20,715 nt of DNA, taken from IMG/VR virus record IMGVR_UViG_3300021246_000044, positions 1 to 20,715 of that record. The stretch is one strand, 5' to 3'. Below, piece by piece: positions 1-6,446 of this stretch; the first letter of the stretch is position 1; every line of letters begins with the position of its first letter. The stretch is from a virus. The notes below the pieces were generated by a model, which saw nothing but the letters and a program-made list of their open reading frames with translations, was not told the origin of the DNA and did not search any database. The translations under genes and the position numbers were made by a program.

Positions 1-2
1 CG

Positions 3-311
3 GTCGCAGGACCGTGGGGTCAGCGAGCTGGTGGTGCGCAACACATTCGTTCCAATCGTGAACGCTTGCCGAATCTGCGGTCAGGTTGGCATGTGTCGTG
101 GATGGGTGGACCTGAATGGGCTGCGAACAAGATGCGATCGTTCTCTCATCAAGAACTTATGGTCGCAAATCCTGAAGAGTTCATGACCGAGAACTATCGT
201 GTCGGACGATCGATACGCGGCGAAACATTGTGGGAAGTTGATATCGATGACTACTATCCAAAATATATTCGTGAAGGTCTTGCACCTGAATCCTGGTATC
301 GCAAGCGATGA
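3..311 (+). CDS. Glycosyltransferase, GT17-like, C-terminal part (5' truncated by window edge)
   Basis: The reading frame is open from the left edge, so only the last ~102 residues are visible; a TTG at 66 is an internal codon rather than a convincing start. The core GWHVSWMGG, followed by a lysine and SFSHQEL, matches my memory of the conserved C-terminal block of GT17 proteins (beta-1,4-mannosyl-glycoprotein N-acetylglucosaminyltransferase-like), where GWHxS is followed by K and a SFSHxE motif. Such enzymes transfer a sugar from a nucleotide-sugar donor; acceptor and sugar cannot be read here. The stop overlaps the next glycosyltransferase by ATGA, so the two are co-translated. Their place beside virion genes fits glycosylation of a virion protein or of host surface glycans. 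The base composition is rich in G and T, unlike the C/A-rich genes that follow. Confidence 0.7.
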   Translation, partial: VAGPWGQRAGGAQHIRSNRERLPNLRSGWHVSWMGGPEWAANKMRSFSHQELMVANPEEFMTENYRVGRSIRGETLWEVDIDDYYPKYIREGLAPESWYRKR

Positions 312-961
312 TCACAGTTGTTGGACTTGCGTGGGGTTCCGCATACAAAGACGAGGTGCAAGGTTGGTGGGATTCTGTACAGGCTTTGAATCCATCGGTT
401 GACGATATTGTGATTGCCTATCATCCTGACGATGATTGCGGTGTCAAGGATTTGCCATGTCGGCTTGTTGAGTGTCGGATTCGGACTTGTGATGCGATGA
501 TCAATGCGGCGATTGAAACAATCCAATCTGGTTGGATTGCGCCATTGGCGATGGATGACAGGTTCTATCCTGATGCATTCAAATGCCTGCCACCAAACAT
601 TGAGAAGATCGCCGATGTAGTTGCAAACACTTTGAGATTCAAATCAAACGGCGGTGTGAACCCATCCATGCCTGAACTCATGTCAAGTCAACCAATGTCG
701 AATCATGTTATGGGAACATCTTGGTTCACAAAAGATATCTTCAAGCGGGTTGGTGGCTATCCAGATGTCTATTGGTCTGATTGGGGTTTTTGGTGGAAGT
801 GTTGGGTGCATGGTGCGCGCTGGTTCAAACCTGCTGGAGTGCAGGTGTTGGTGAACGACATCCGACCTAATCGGATCTCATCTGATCAGAATAGTGAAGC
901 CGATATTGAGATGCGCAAGTTCATCGCCGAGTACACTCGACCTGACTCTGAAGTAAGATAA
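308..961 (+). CDS. Glycosyltransferase, GT-A fold (GT2-like)
   Basis: This is a 217-residue protein starting at ATG 308, overlapping the previous stop by four bases. It opens with a beta-strand ITVVGLAWG, has YHPDDD near residue 38 and PLAMDDRFYPDAF near residue 78. That acidic pair followed by a proline/aromatic stretch resembles the DxD metal/nucleotide-sugar site of small GT-A enzymes. A later WSDWGFWWKCWVHGARW segment resembles the acceptor-side aromatic region ending in a GxRW-type turn. No membrane segment or signal peptide is seen, so it should be cytosolic. It probably works with the upstream GT17-like protein. Subfamily, sugar and acceptor are unknown. G and T strongly exceed C and A on this strand (for example 781-840: 25 G, 8 C, 20 T, 7 A), suggesting an acquired cassette. 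Confidence 0.6.
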   Translation: MITVVGLAWGSAYKDEVQGWWDSVQALNPSVDDIVIAYHPDDDCGVKDLPCRLVECRIRTCDAMINAAIETIQSGWIAPLAMDDRFYPDAFKCLPPNIEKIADVVANTLRFKSNGGVNPSMPELMSSQPMSNHVMGTSWFTKDIFKRVGGYPDVYWSDWGFWWKCWVHGARWFKPAGVQVLVNDIRPNRISSDQNSEADIEMRKFIAEYTRPDSEVR

Positions 962-968
962 AGGAACT

Positions 969-1595
969 ATGGCTATCACCAACGGCTATGCCACACGCAA
1001 CCAGATCAAGGCTGCTCTTCGTATCGGCACGGCCGACACACAAGACGACGACCTGATTGACAACTGCGCTGGTGCAGCCAGTCGGCTGATTGATGGTTAT
1101 GCGAACAGACAATTCTGGAAATACGGTTCAGCAACGACACGAGTGTTCACCGCAGGCAACGAATATGTTTGCGAGATCGACGACATCTCCTCGACATCAT
1201 TGACTCTCAAAACTTCGACACTTGCTGACGGCGTATTCGATGTGACATGGACAACCACCGACTACCAGTTGGAACCAACGAACGGAATCTTGGATGGACT
1301 GACAGTTCCTTACACGCGCATCCGTGCAGTCGGCGACTACCTATTCCCAACCTTGAACGCGAACTACGGCTCAGAAGCATTGGTGCAACTGACCGCAGTC
1401 TATGGTTGGCCATCTGTGCCTGAGCCGATCACACAAGCGGTGATCATTCAGGCGTCAAGAATCTTCAAGCGTTACGATTCACCGCTCGGCGTTGCCGGCT
1501 TCGGAGACTTGGGTGCGATACGAGTGACACGCGCACTCGATCCAGATGTCGCACAACTCGTCGAGCCTTATCGCCGAATGCGGATGTTCGCATGA
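969..1595 (+). CDS. Head-tail connector / adaptor protein (gp6-like)
   Basis: A 208-residue protein with a good ribosome site (AAAGGAA at 960-966) ahead of ATG 969. It starts with YATRNQIKAALRIG followed by DDLIDNCAGAASRLIDGYANRQF, the helical opening of phage head-tail adaptors (HK97 gp6 / SPP1 gp15 type), where the helices pack under the portal and residues after the IDGYxNRxF segment form a beta insertion. The end (PEPITQAVIIQASRIFKRYDSP and VAQLVEPYRRM) is a second helical part, typical of the family. It would join the portal ring to the tail. It overlaps the next gene by ATGA. No separate head-closure (stopper) gene is visible between this and the tail terminator candidate, so that role is either elsewhere or shared. 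Confidence 0.75.
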   Translation: MAITNGYATRNQIKAALRIGTADTQDDDLIDNCAGAASRLIDGYANRQFWKYGSATTRVFTAGNEYVCEIDDISSTSLTLKTSTLADGVFDVTWTTTDYQLEPTNGILDGLTVPYTRIRAVGDYLFPTLNANYGSEALVQLTAVYGWPSVPEPITQAVIIQASRIFKRYDSPLGVAGFGDLGAIRVTRALDPDVAQLVEPYRRMRMFA

Positions 1596-2002
1596 CCGCA
1601 ACAGTCACCGAACTCAAAACAGGTTTACAAACCCGTCTTGCAACAATCACGAACCTTCGCGCCTACGCACAACAACCCGACCAAGTAAATCCTTCGCTTG
1701 GCGGTATCGCATGGCCGACCTTAGAGTCGATCACCTATCACGGTGCGATGCGGGCAGGTCTAGTCACACATGTATTCACGGTCAGTGTGATCGTCGGCCG
1801 TGCAGCTGAACGCACAGCACAAAACCTGATGGACACCTACCTGTCTTATGACAACGGGATTCGCGCAGCAATCGAAGCCGACACATCATTAGGCGGATAC
1901 GCACAGACCTTGATCGTTGAAGAAGCCAGCAACATCTCAACCGTGGACGCCAACGACACGACCTATCTGACGGTCGACTTCCGTGTCGTGGTGTATGCTT
2001 AA
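1592..2002 (+). CDS. Probable tail terminator protein
   Basis: 136 residues, translationally coupled to the adaptor by ATGA at 1592-1595. It begins with a helix (VTELKTGLQTRLATI), then has a beta-rich body with VTHVFTVSVIVG and TYLTVDFRVVVYA, and a helical span AERTAQNLMDTYLSYDNGIRAAIEADTSL (shown in parts). This helix/strand order and gene position (after the adaptor, before the major tail protein) match lambda gpU-like tail terminators, which cap the tail tube and bind the head. The assignment rests on length, fold impression and position; no catalytic motif exists to confirm it. A head-closure protein is the main alternative. Confidence 0.6.
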   Translation: MTATVTELKTGLQTRLATITNLRAYAQQPDQVNPSLGGIAWPTLESITYHGAMRAGLVTHVFTVSVIVGRAAERTAQNLMDTYLSYDNGIRAAIEADTSLGGYAQTLIVEEASNISTVDANDTTYLTVDFRVVVYA

Positions 2003-2005
2003 GCC

Positions 2006-2173
2006 ATGGCAAAGTACCAGGTGGTCGAAGGTTTCACCGTTCTAGACAAACAATATCCAGCCACTATTGATGGCGAAGATATTGATCATCTAGACTCTCT
2101 ACTGCAATCGGGTCGCATTGTTCCGGTAGCGGATAAATCAACCTCGAAAGCCGACAAGGCAGGAGATAAATAA
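2006..2173 (+). CDS. Small phage protein of unknown function (55 aa)
   Basis: A short gene between the tail terminator candidate and the major tail gene: ATG at 2006 four bases after the previous stop, TAA at 2171-2173. It reads MAKYQVVEGFTVLDKQYPAT, then DGEDIDHLDSLLQSGRIVPV and a lysine/serine-rich tail. The pattern (short beta-like start, an acidic turn, then 'L..LL.SG.I.PV') resembles tiny proteins found near connector and tail genes in many siphoviruses, whose role is not established. Its end contains the AGGAGA ribosome site (2161-2166) of the next gene, so the two are linked. No strong ribosome site precedes its own start; translation probably depends on reinitiation after the upstream gene. 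Calling it a gene rests on filling the gap exactly, codon-like composition and familiar sequence style. Confidence 0.65.
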   Translation: MAKYQVVEGFTVLDKQYPATIDGEDIDHLDSLLQSGRIVPVADKSTSKADKAGDK

Positions 2174-2175
2174 TC

Positions 2176-2583
2176 ATGGCAAAGTTAGTTCTCACAAACA
2201 CTTCAGTCACTCTCAACGGTACAAATATTTCCGATAGCGTGGCTGCTGTAACAATCAGCACTTCGGCAGCAGAGGTACCAACAACTTCGTTCGGGTCTGG
2301 TGGCGCAGTAACTCGCGTGTCAGGTTTGATCGACAACTCTGTGACACTCTCGTTGCACAACGACTACAACGCCATTGACGGACTCATCATGCCATTGATC
2401 GGCTCGACTGCTGTCACGATGATTGTCAAAGCAGGAACAGCCGCAGTTAGCACCGCAAACCCTTCCTACACATTCTCAGTTCTTTGCACCGAGTTCACAC
2501 CAGTGAACGGCGCAGTGGGCGAGTTGAACACAGCCGATGTAACTTGGCCAATCAGCGGAACAATCACAAAAGCAACTGCATAA
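2176..2583 (+). CDS. Major tail (tube) protein
   Basis: 135 residues with ribosome site AGGAGA at 2161-2166 and ATG 2176. The protein is almost entirely beta strands and small or polar residues: LVLTNTSVTLNGTNISD, VAAVTISTSAAEVPTTSFG, VTLSLHNDYNAIDGLIMPLI, ending in TADVTWPISGTITKATA. The 'VTRVSG.....VTLSLHNDY' layout, the short length and a position right before the tail assembly chaperone gene are typical of small actinophage tail tube subunits. Copies would stack as hexameric rings around the tape measure to form the tail tube. Composition is C/A-rich at third codon positions, unlike the glycosyltransferases upstream. Confidence is high from position and style, though tube proteins diverge quickly in sequence. 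Confidence 0.75.
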   Translation: MAKLVLTNTSVTLNGTNISDSVAAVTISTSAAEVPTTSFGSGGAVTRVSGLIDNSVTLSLHNDYNAIDGLIMPLIGSTAVTMIVKAGTAAVSTANPSYTFSVLCTEFTPVNGAVGELNTADVTWPISGTITKATA

Positions 2584-2606
2584 TTCTTAACACTTAGGAG
2601 GTAAGA

Positions 2607-2891
2607 ATGAAAATCAATCTAGAAGTCACCGCACTCGATGGCGGCGTCAGCAAATGCACGGCACAGTTCGCCGACTTCATCGCCTTCGAAGGCGAGAAGA
2701 ATCGTTCTGTCGCAAACTTCCAAACAGAACTACGCCTCACCGACCTCGCCTGGTTGGCGTGGCATGCGGAGAAGCGCACGAAGAAGACCGCAATGAAGTT
2801 TGAAGAATGGATTGAGACAGTTGAGAGTGTGGAGGTTGGAACCGACTCTGCGGTGATCAACCCTTTGGAGAGTCCTCAGCCCACTGGCTGA
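2607..2891 (+). CDS. Tail assembly chaperone, short form (gpG-like)
   Basis: 94 residues, ribosome site AGGAGG at 2596-2601, ATG 2607. It sits between the major tail gene and the tape measure, where tail assembly chaperones occur. It starts MKINLEVTALDGG and has a helical middle (LRLTDLAWLAWHAEKRTKK, MKFEEWIETVESVEV) like other actinophage chaperones. These proteins coat the tape measure before tube polymerisation and are not in the finished virion. Near the 3' end a slippery heptamer at 2861-2867 allows a -1 shift into an overlapping frame with no start codon of its own, giving the longer form described in the next entry. Confidence 0.75.
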   Translation: MKINLEVTALDGGVSKCTAQFADFIAFEGEKNRSVANFQTELRLTDLAWLAWHAEKRTKKTAMKFEEWIETVESVEVGTDSAVINPLESPQPTG

Positions 2892-3022
2892 TCGCATACC
2901 TCGCCTGCGAGACACACATAGCACCATCGGTGCTACTACAAGAATCACCTAGAATGCTTTATACGATGCTCGGCTATCTGCGCTGGAAGAGTGTCAAGAT
3001 GAATCCGAACCAAAGGATCTAG
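2607..3022 (+). CDS. Tail assembly chaperone, long frameshifted form (gpGT-like)
   Basis: Predicted product of a programmed -1 frameshift, join(2607..2867, 2867..3022), 138 residues. In the zero frame the bases at 2861-2867 read C CCT TTG, fitting the X XXY YYZ slippery rule; after the slip the tRNAs would re-pair on CCC and TTT. The -1 frame then continues GESSAHWLIAYLACETHIAP and on to a segment YTMLGYLRWKSVKMNPNQRI, ending at TAG 3020-3022, three bases before the next gene. That extension has the W/Y/L-rich helical look of gpT-type domains, and the region 2892-3024 would otherwise be an empty gap in a tightly packed operon. The gpT part recruits tail tube subunits to the tape measure in lambda. 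The shift is inferred from sequence and has not been measured. Confidence 0.75.
2861..2867 (+). other. Slippery heptamer CCCTTTG for -1 frameshift
   Basis: The zero-frame phase is C CCT TTG, which matches the canonical X XXY YYZ pattern. It lies nine codons before the zero-frame stop (2889-2891) and inside the overlap with the open -1 frame that ends at 3022. I did not identify a clear downstream pseudoknot by eye. Confidence 0.75.
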
Positions 3023-3024
3023 TT

Positions 3025-3573
3025 ATGGCCTTCTCAGCGTTCCCGAATCTGCCAGGTGACACAGGTGGGACTCTTGGTCGTGCCGGCACCGCCGCAGTCG
3101 CAGGCAACACAGTCGTAGTCAAAGACCTGTTTGAGACTCTACGGAAGTTCTCAAAGGCTTCTCCGCAGTTCAATAAAGAGATGCGCAAAGTCGCCTACAC
3201 GGTGGCAAGAGACTTAGAATCAAAAGTGAAACTTGAAGCAACCACGGTCAGTCGAGCCAGTCAGGCGATACAGGTCGCGAAAGGTTTACGGGCAAGCAAT
3301 GACCGTATCCCGACAATCAAGTTGCGTGGCAAGGAATCGTTCGTGTCGAAGTCTCGTCCGAATAGTAAACGCAAAACTAAGGTGACTCGTGCCGATGTGT
3401 TCTTCGGTGCGGAGTTCGGTGGTGGTGCTAGACCGACCACAAAACAATTCTTAAGACATCGAGGACAGTCGGGCTACTTCTTCTGGCCTACCGTGCGGAA
3501 GCAAAAAAACGCCATAGCCAAGGAATACCTGGATGGCATGGATCGTGTGGTCAAAGAACTGGGCATCGGCTGA
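3025..3573 (+). CDS. HK97 gp10-like tail/neck protein
   Basis: 182 residues, ATG 3025, three bases after the end of the frameshifted chaperone frame. The middle is helical (DLFETLRKFSKASPQFNKEM, KVAYTVARDLESKVKLEA). The C-terminal half has VTRADVFFGAEFGGG, then a Q/R/H-rich loop, GYFFWPTVRKQK and a last helix (AIAKEYLDGMDRVVKEL). This matches the HK97 gp10 family, in which a basic helical start is followed by a 'P..WR/FWP' strand and a final amphipathic helix; the family functions at the head-tail neck or in tail completion. In HK97-like genomes it usually comes before the tail terminator, so its place after the chaperone gene is shifted. Its ribosome site is weak (AAGGAT), so coupling to the frameshifted product is likely. 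Confidence 0.65.
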   Translation: MAFSAFPNLPGDTGGTLGRAGTAAVAGNTVVVKDLFETLRKFSKASPQFNKEMRKVAYTVARDLESKVKLEATTVSRASQAIQVAKGLRASNDRIPTIKLRGKESFVSKSRPNSKRKTKVTRADVFFGAEFGGGARPTTKQFLRHRGQSGYFFWPTVRKQKNAIAKEYLDGMDRVVKELGIG

Positions 3574-3576
3574 TAC

Positions 3577-3604
3577 TTGCATTCGGCTCAGGATTCGCTA
3601 TCCT
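3577..3604 (+). promoter_or_regulatory. Candidate promoter with overlapping inverted repeat, upstream of the AEP-like gene
   Basis: A TTGCAT (3577-3582) and a TATCCT (3599-3604) are separated by 16 bases, an acceptable sigma-A-like arrangement with an actinobacterial TAnnnT -10 box. The -10 lies in an inverted repeat: TCAGGAT at 3588-3594 and ATCCTGA at 3600-3606 with loop TCGCT, extended by GG/CC at 3585-3586 and 3608-3609. This could be an operator or an RNA hairpin just before the ribosome site AGGAGG (3611-3616). It is one of the few non-coding gaps in the tail operon. Confidence 0.45.
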
Positions 3605-3625
3605 GAACCTAGGAGGTTCTGCACA

Positions 3626-4339
3626 ATGTTTGAAGTCGTCGGGTTTTCATCGGTCAAATCCATCTACCCGAAGACCATCGCCACATCTTGGATGGACTTT
3701 GCAGCGATGCTCGGCAATCATCAAGAACGAGCAAACAAGTCTGACGGTTCGCTGTACTCGCCAGTCACCTATCGTGAACATACAACTCGTGGCAACCGCA
3801 ATGTGCAACACATCTGGGCGTTGGTCGCCGACCTTGACGGCGAAGCATTCGAGCAGGCTGATCTCGGATCGTATATACATTTTGCCTACACAACCTGGTC
3901 ACATCGCAAAGACAATCCTCACTGGCATATCGTTGTCCCATTTGAGCAGGCTGTGCCGGTACAGAATTGGGAAGAAGTTTGGTATGAGACACATGAGCGT
4001 CTTCGTCTCAAAGGCGACCCAGCGACTAAAGACCCAGCGCGTATCTTCTACTTGCCACAGCATGAGGCTGGTCAGGAGTTCCGCACACATCATTCAGGTT
4101 GGCGATTCCTTGATCCGACCATCACCGATATTGCAGCACCGACACGCACATTCTCCACACCAAACATCCGCACAACTCGTCAGCCGCGTCGTGGTAATCC
4201 GATGCGCTGTGTTCTTGACCCGAAGTGGTGGGATGCTCCAGTCGACTTATCAAAATATGATGGTATGACACAAGAAGAGATTCATCTTGACATGCAACGC
4301 GAGTGGGCTGAACTGCGTAAACGGATGCTCGCTAACTGA
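3626..4339 (+). CDS. AEP-superfamily (primase/polymerase, Rep-like) protein embedded in the tail operon
   Basis: 237 residues from ATG 3626, chosen over an in-frame ATG at 3533 because AGGAGG (3611-3616) stands nine bases before it and because the earlier start would lie inside the gp10-like gene. Three motifs fit the archaeo-eukaryotic primase fold in order: ALVADLDG with D69 and D71 (metal-binding DxD), NPHWHIVVPF with H99/H101 (nucleotide-binding motif II), and KDPARIFYLPQ with D136 and R139 (motif III). The spacing and the 'YTTWSH' strand before motif II match replication-protein AEPs of phages and plasmids. No helicase, zinc-binding or PriCT domain is attached; the C-terminus (TQEEIHLDMQREWAELRKRM) is a helix. 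It likely makes primers or polymerises DNA, which is unrelated to tail building. Neighbours on both sides are tail genes. A degenerate non-catalytic role is possible. Confidence 0.65.
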   Translation: MFEVVGFSSVKSIYPKTIATSWMDFAAMLGNHQERANKSDGSLYSPVTYREHTTRGNRNVQHIWALVADLDGEAFEQADLGSYIHFAYTTWSHRKDNPHWHIVVPFEQAVPVQNWEEVWYETHERLRLKGDPATKDPARIFYLPQHEAGQEFRTHHSGWRFLDPTITDIAAPTRTFSTPNIRTTRQPRRGNPMRCVLDPKWWDAPVDLSKYDGMTQEEIHLDMQREWAELRKRMLAN

Positions 4340-4356
4340 GTAGAATTGCGTTCACC

Positions 4357-6444
4357 ATGGCAGGTGAGCGCACATTCGTTGTAAAGATTCTCGGCAATGC
4401 CGACGGTGCTATTACGGCGTTCAAGAACCTTGCCCGCGAAGGACAACAATCCATTGAGAAGGTTCAATCCATCGGTGCCGGACTTGGCAAAGCATTCGAC
4501 TTCGTTAAGAAGGGTGCGTTCGTTGCGCTCGGTGCATTGACCGCGGTTGGTGGTGCAGCAGCAGCTGCGGTCGCAGCGGCGGCAGCCGACGAGAAGTCGC
4601 AGAAGAGTCTTGAAGCACAGTTGATTCGTTCTACTGCGGCAACAACCGCACAAGTCCAAGCAACCGAAGCATTCATTCAACAGGCAATGATGGCGACAGG
4701 TATCGCCGATGACGAACTTCGTCCAGCGTTCGGCAATCTTGCCCGTGCCACAGGTGATCTAGAGAAATCTCAGCGTCTGTTTGCACTTGCACTTGACATA
4801 AGCGCAGCGACAGGTCGTGACTTGGAGGCCGTCACATTGGGCCTCGGTCGTGCGGCGACGGGCAACATTGGCGCACTTACAAGACTCGGAATCCCGCTCG
4901 ATGAGAACACTAAGAAGAGCAAAGACTTCGGTGCTGCACTCGTAACTTTAGAGAAACAATTTGGTGGTGCATCAGCAGTCGCAGCAGACACATTCTCTGG
5001 ACGAGTAAAGATATTGAAGACATCGCTCGGCGAAGTCGTTGAAGAGATCGGCTATCAACTTCTGCCGGTCGCCGAAAAATTGGTTGGATTCTTACAAAAG
5101 AATCTGGTTCCCGCGTTGCAGGCTGCGGTCAGAGGTTTCAAAGATGAAGGCATAAGCGGCGCAATCAAATACTTTGCCGCCGCATTCGGTCAAACCTCAA
5201 TCAGTGTCCTCAATTCGATTGAAGGCATGATCCTTGGATTCGTCAAGTTTGAACAAAAGATTGTTGATACTTTCAAAATTGGTTTTGCTGTCATTGACTT
5301 CTTTCGAGCATTCACAAGTGCGGTCACAGGCGGAGATGGAATCATCACAGTTGAACAGATGCTCATCAACCGAACAGAGAATGTAAGCAAAACATTCGAT
5401 GATTTACGGGCATCAGTTCTAAACACTCGAATTGCGTTAAACCTTCAAGGTAACACTTTGTCAAAGTTCATTGATCAGACTGACAAGATTGGTGGCAAAG
5501 TATTGCCGAAGGTCAAAGAATCAACAGATGAATGGAATACTTCGCTTGATGATTTGAAGACGAAAGCTGGTGGTGCGGCGAAAACTGTTGAAACTTTCAA
5601 ACAAAAGTTTGAAAAGTACACGAGCGCGTTGAAGTCGTCAACATCTGCACAAAAGGCGTTCACGAATGCGCAGAATGCGTCAACCAAAGCGCAACTTGGT
5701 TTGGATCAGGCAAACACTGATCTTGCGACGGCACAAGAAAACTTCAATCGTGCGGTTGCTGGATATGGTGTCGATTCTGCTGAAGCGAAAGCTGCTCAGC
5801 GTGAACTAGCCAAGGCTCAACGCAATGTTGCTCAGGCTGGGTTCAGTGTTGAAGAGGCCGTATTTGCGGTTCGTGACGCTGAATTGAAACTTGCCGAACT
5901 TAGAGCCGACCCGGCTTCAAGTGCGCAAGCAATTCGTCAAGCAGAGATTGATCTTGCTCAAGCGAAGTTGGCTGTTGCTGATGCAAGTGATGCCGAATAT
6001 GAAGCGACGAACGGTTTGGAAAAAGCTCAACTTGCATTGAACGAGGCGGTAAGTGGTGCGATTGCAGGCTCGGCGACATATAACCAGTTCTTGGAAGCGT
6101 TGAATGATGCTAAAGAACGGCAAGAATCTGCATCAGAAGCTTTGACAAGTGCGCTTGAGCGCGAGACTGAGGCGTACACAAATCTGGCTGAGGCGATAGC
6201 GAAGGTTGCTGAGGCAGCTCGTACTATGCCGAACGCAAATCTTGCCATTCCGACTTTGCCGACTGTTCCTACACCGATGACAACGACTGGTGGTGGTACT
6301 TCGACTGGTGGTGCCGGTACGAACATCACGATCAATACGGGTCTTGGCACGAACGGTGTTGAGGCTGGTCGGCAGATTGTGGAAGTGTTGCAGTCATATT
6401 CGCGGATCGCTGGTAACAACTTCCTTGAGTTCGCGGTTGCGTAA
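4357..6444 (+). CDS. Tape measure protein
   Basis: 695 residues, by far the longest tail gene. The start (ERTFVVKILGNADGAITAFK) is a standard tape measure opening. Residues ~50-80 are an alanine/glycine-rich hydrophobic stretch, followed by a helical domain with repeated GxxxxA patterns and another hydrophobic region around 270-320 (YFAAAFGQTSIS, GMILGFVKF, IGFAVIDFF). Residues ~410-625 form a long alanine/glutamine-rich coiled coil with imperfect repeats such as LAKAQRNVAQA and LAQAKLAVADA. The end is Thr/Gly-rich, then a short domain. At about 0.15 nm per residue the tail would be near 100 nm long. There is no Shine-Dalgarno; TAGAAT at 4341-4346 ten bases before the ATG may be a -10 box for a near-leaderless transcript. 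The second half is G/T-rich, whereas the next gene is C/A-rich. Confidence 0.9.
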   Translation: MAGERTFVVKILGNADGAITAFKNLAREGQQSIEKVQSIGAGLGKAFDFVKKGAFVALGALTAVGGAAAAAVAAAAADEKSQKSLEAQLIRSTAATTAQVQATEAFIQQAMMATGIADDELRPAFGNLARATGDLEKSQRLFALALDISAATGRDLEAVTLGLGRAATGNIGALTRLGIPLDENTKKSKDFGAALVTLEKQFGGASAVAADTFSGRVKILKTSLGEVVEEIGYQLLPVAEKLVGFLQKNLVPALQAAVRGFKDEGISGAIKYFAAAFGQTSISVLNSIEGMILGFVKFEQKIVDTFKIGFAVIDFFRAFTSAVTGGDGIITVEQMLINRTENVSKTFDDLRASVLNTRIALNLQGNTLSKFIDQTDKIGGKVLPKVKESTDEWNTSLDDLKTKAGGAAKTVETFKQKFEKYTSALKSSTSAQKAFTNAQNASTKAQLGLDQANTDLATAQENFNRAVAGYGVDSAEAKAAQRELAKAQRNVAQAGFSVEEAVFAVRDAELKLAELRADPASSAQAIRQAEIDLAQAKLAVADASDAEYEATNGLEKAQLALNEAVSGAIAGSATYNQFLEALNDAKERQESASEALTSALERETEAYTNLAEAIAKVAEAARTMPNANLAIPTLPTVPTPMTTTGGGTSTGGAGTNITINTGLGTNGVEAGRQIVEVLQSYSRIAGNNFLEFAVA

Positions 6445-6446
6445 CC

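Noticed and set aside
3630-4268. 212-residue frame overlapping the AEP-like gene
   Set aside because: Shifted frame of the same DNA, with no domain pattern; the AEP frame has a ribosome site and three conserved motifs.
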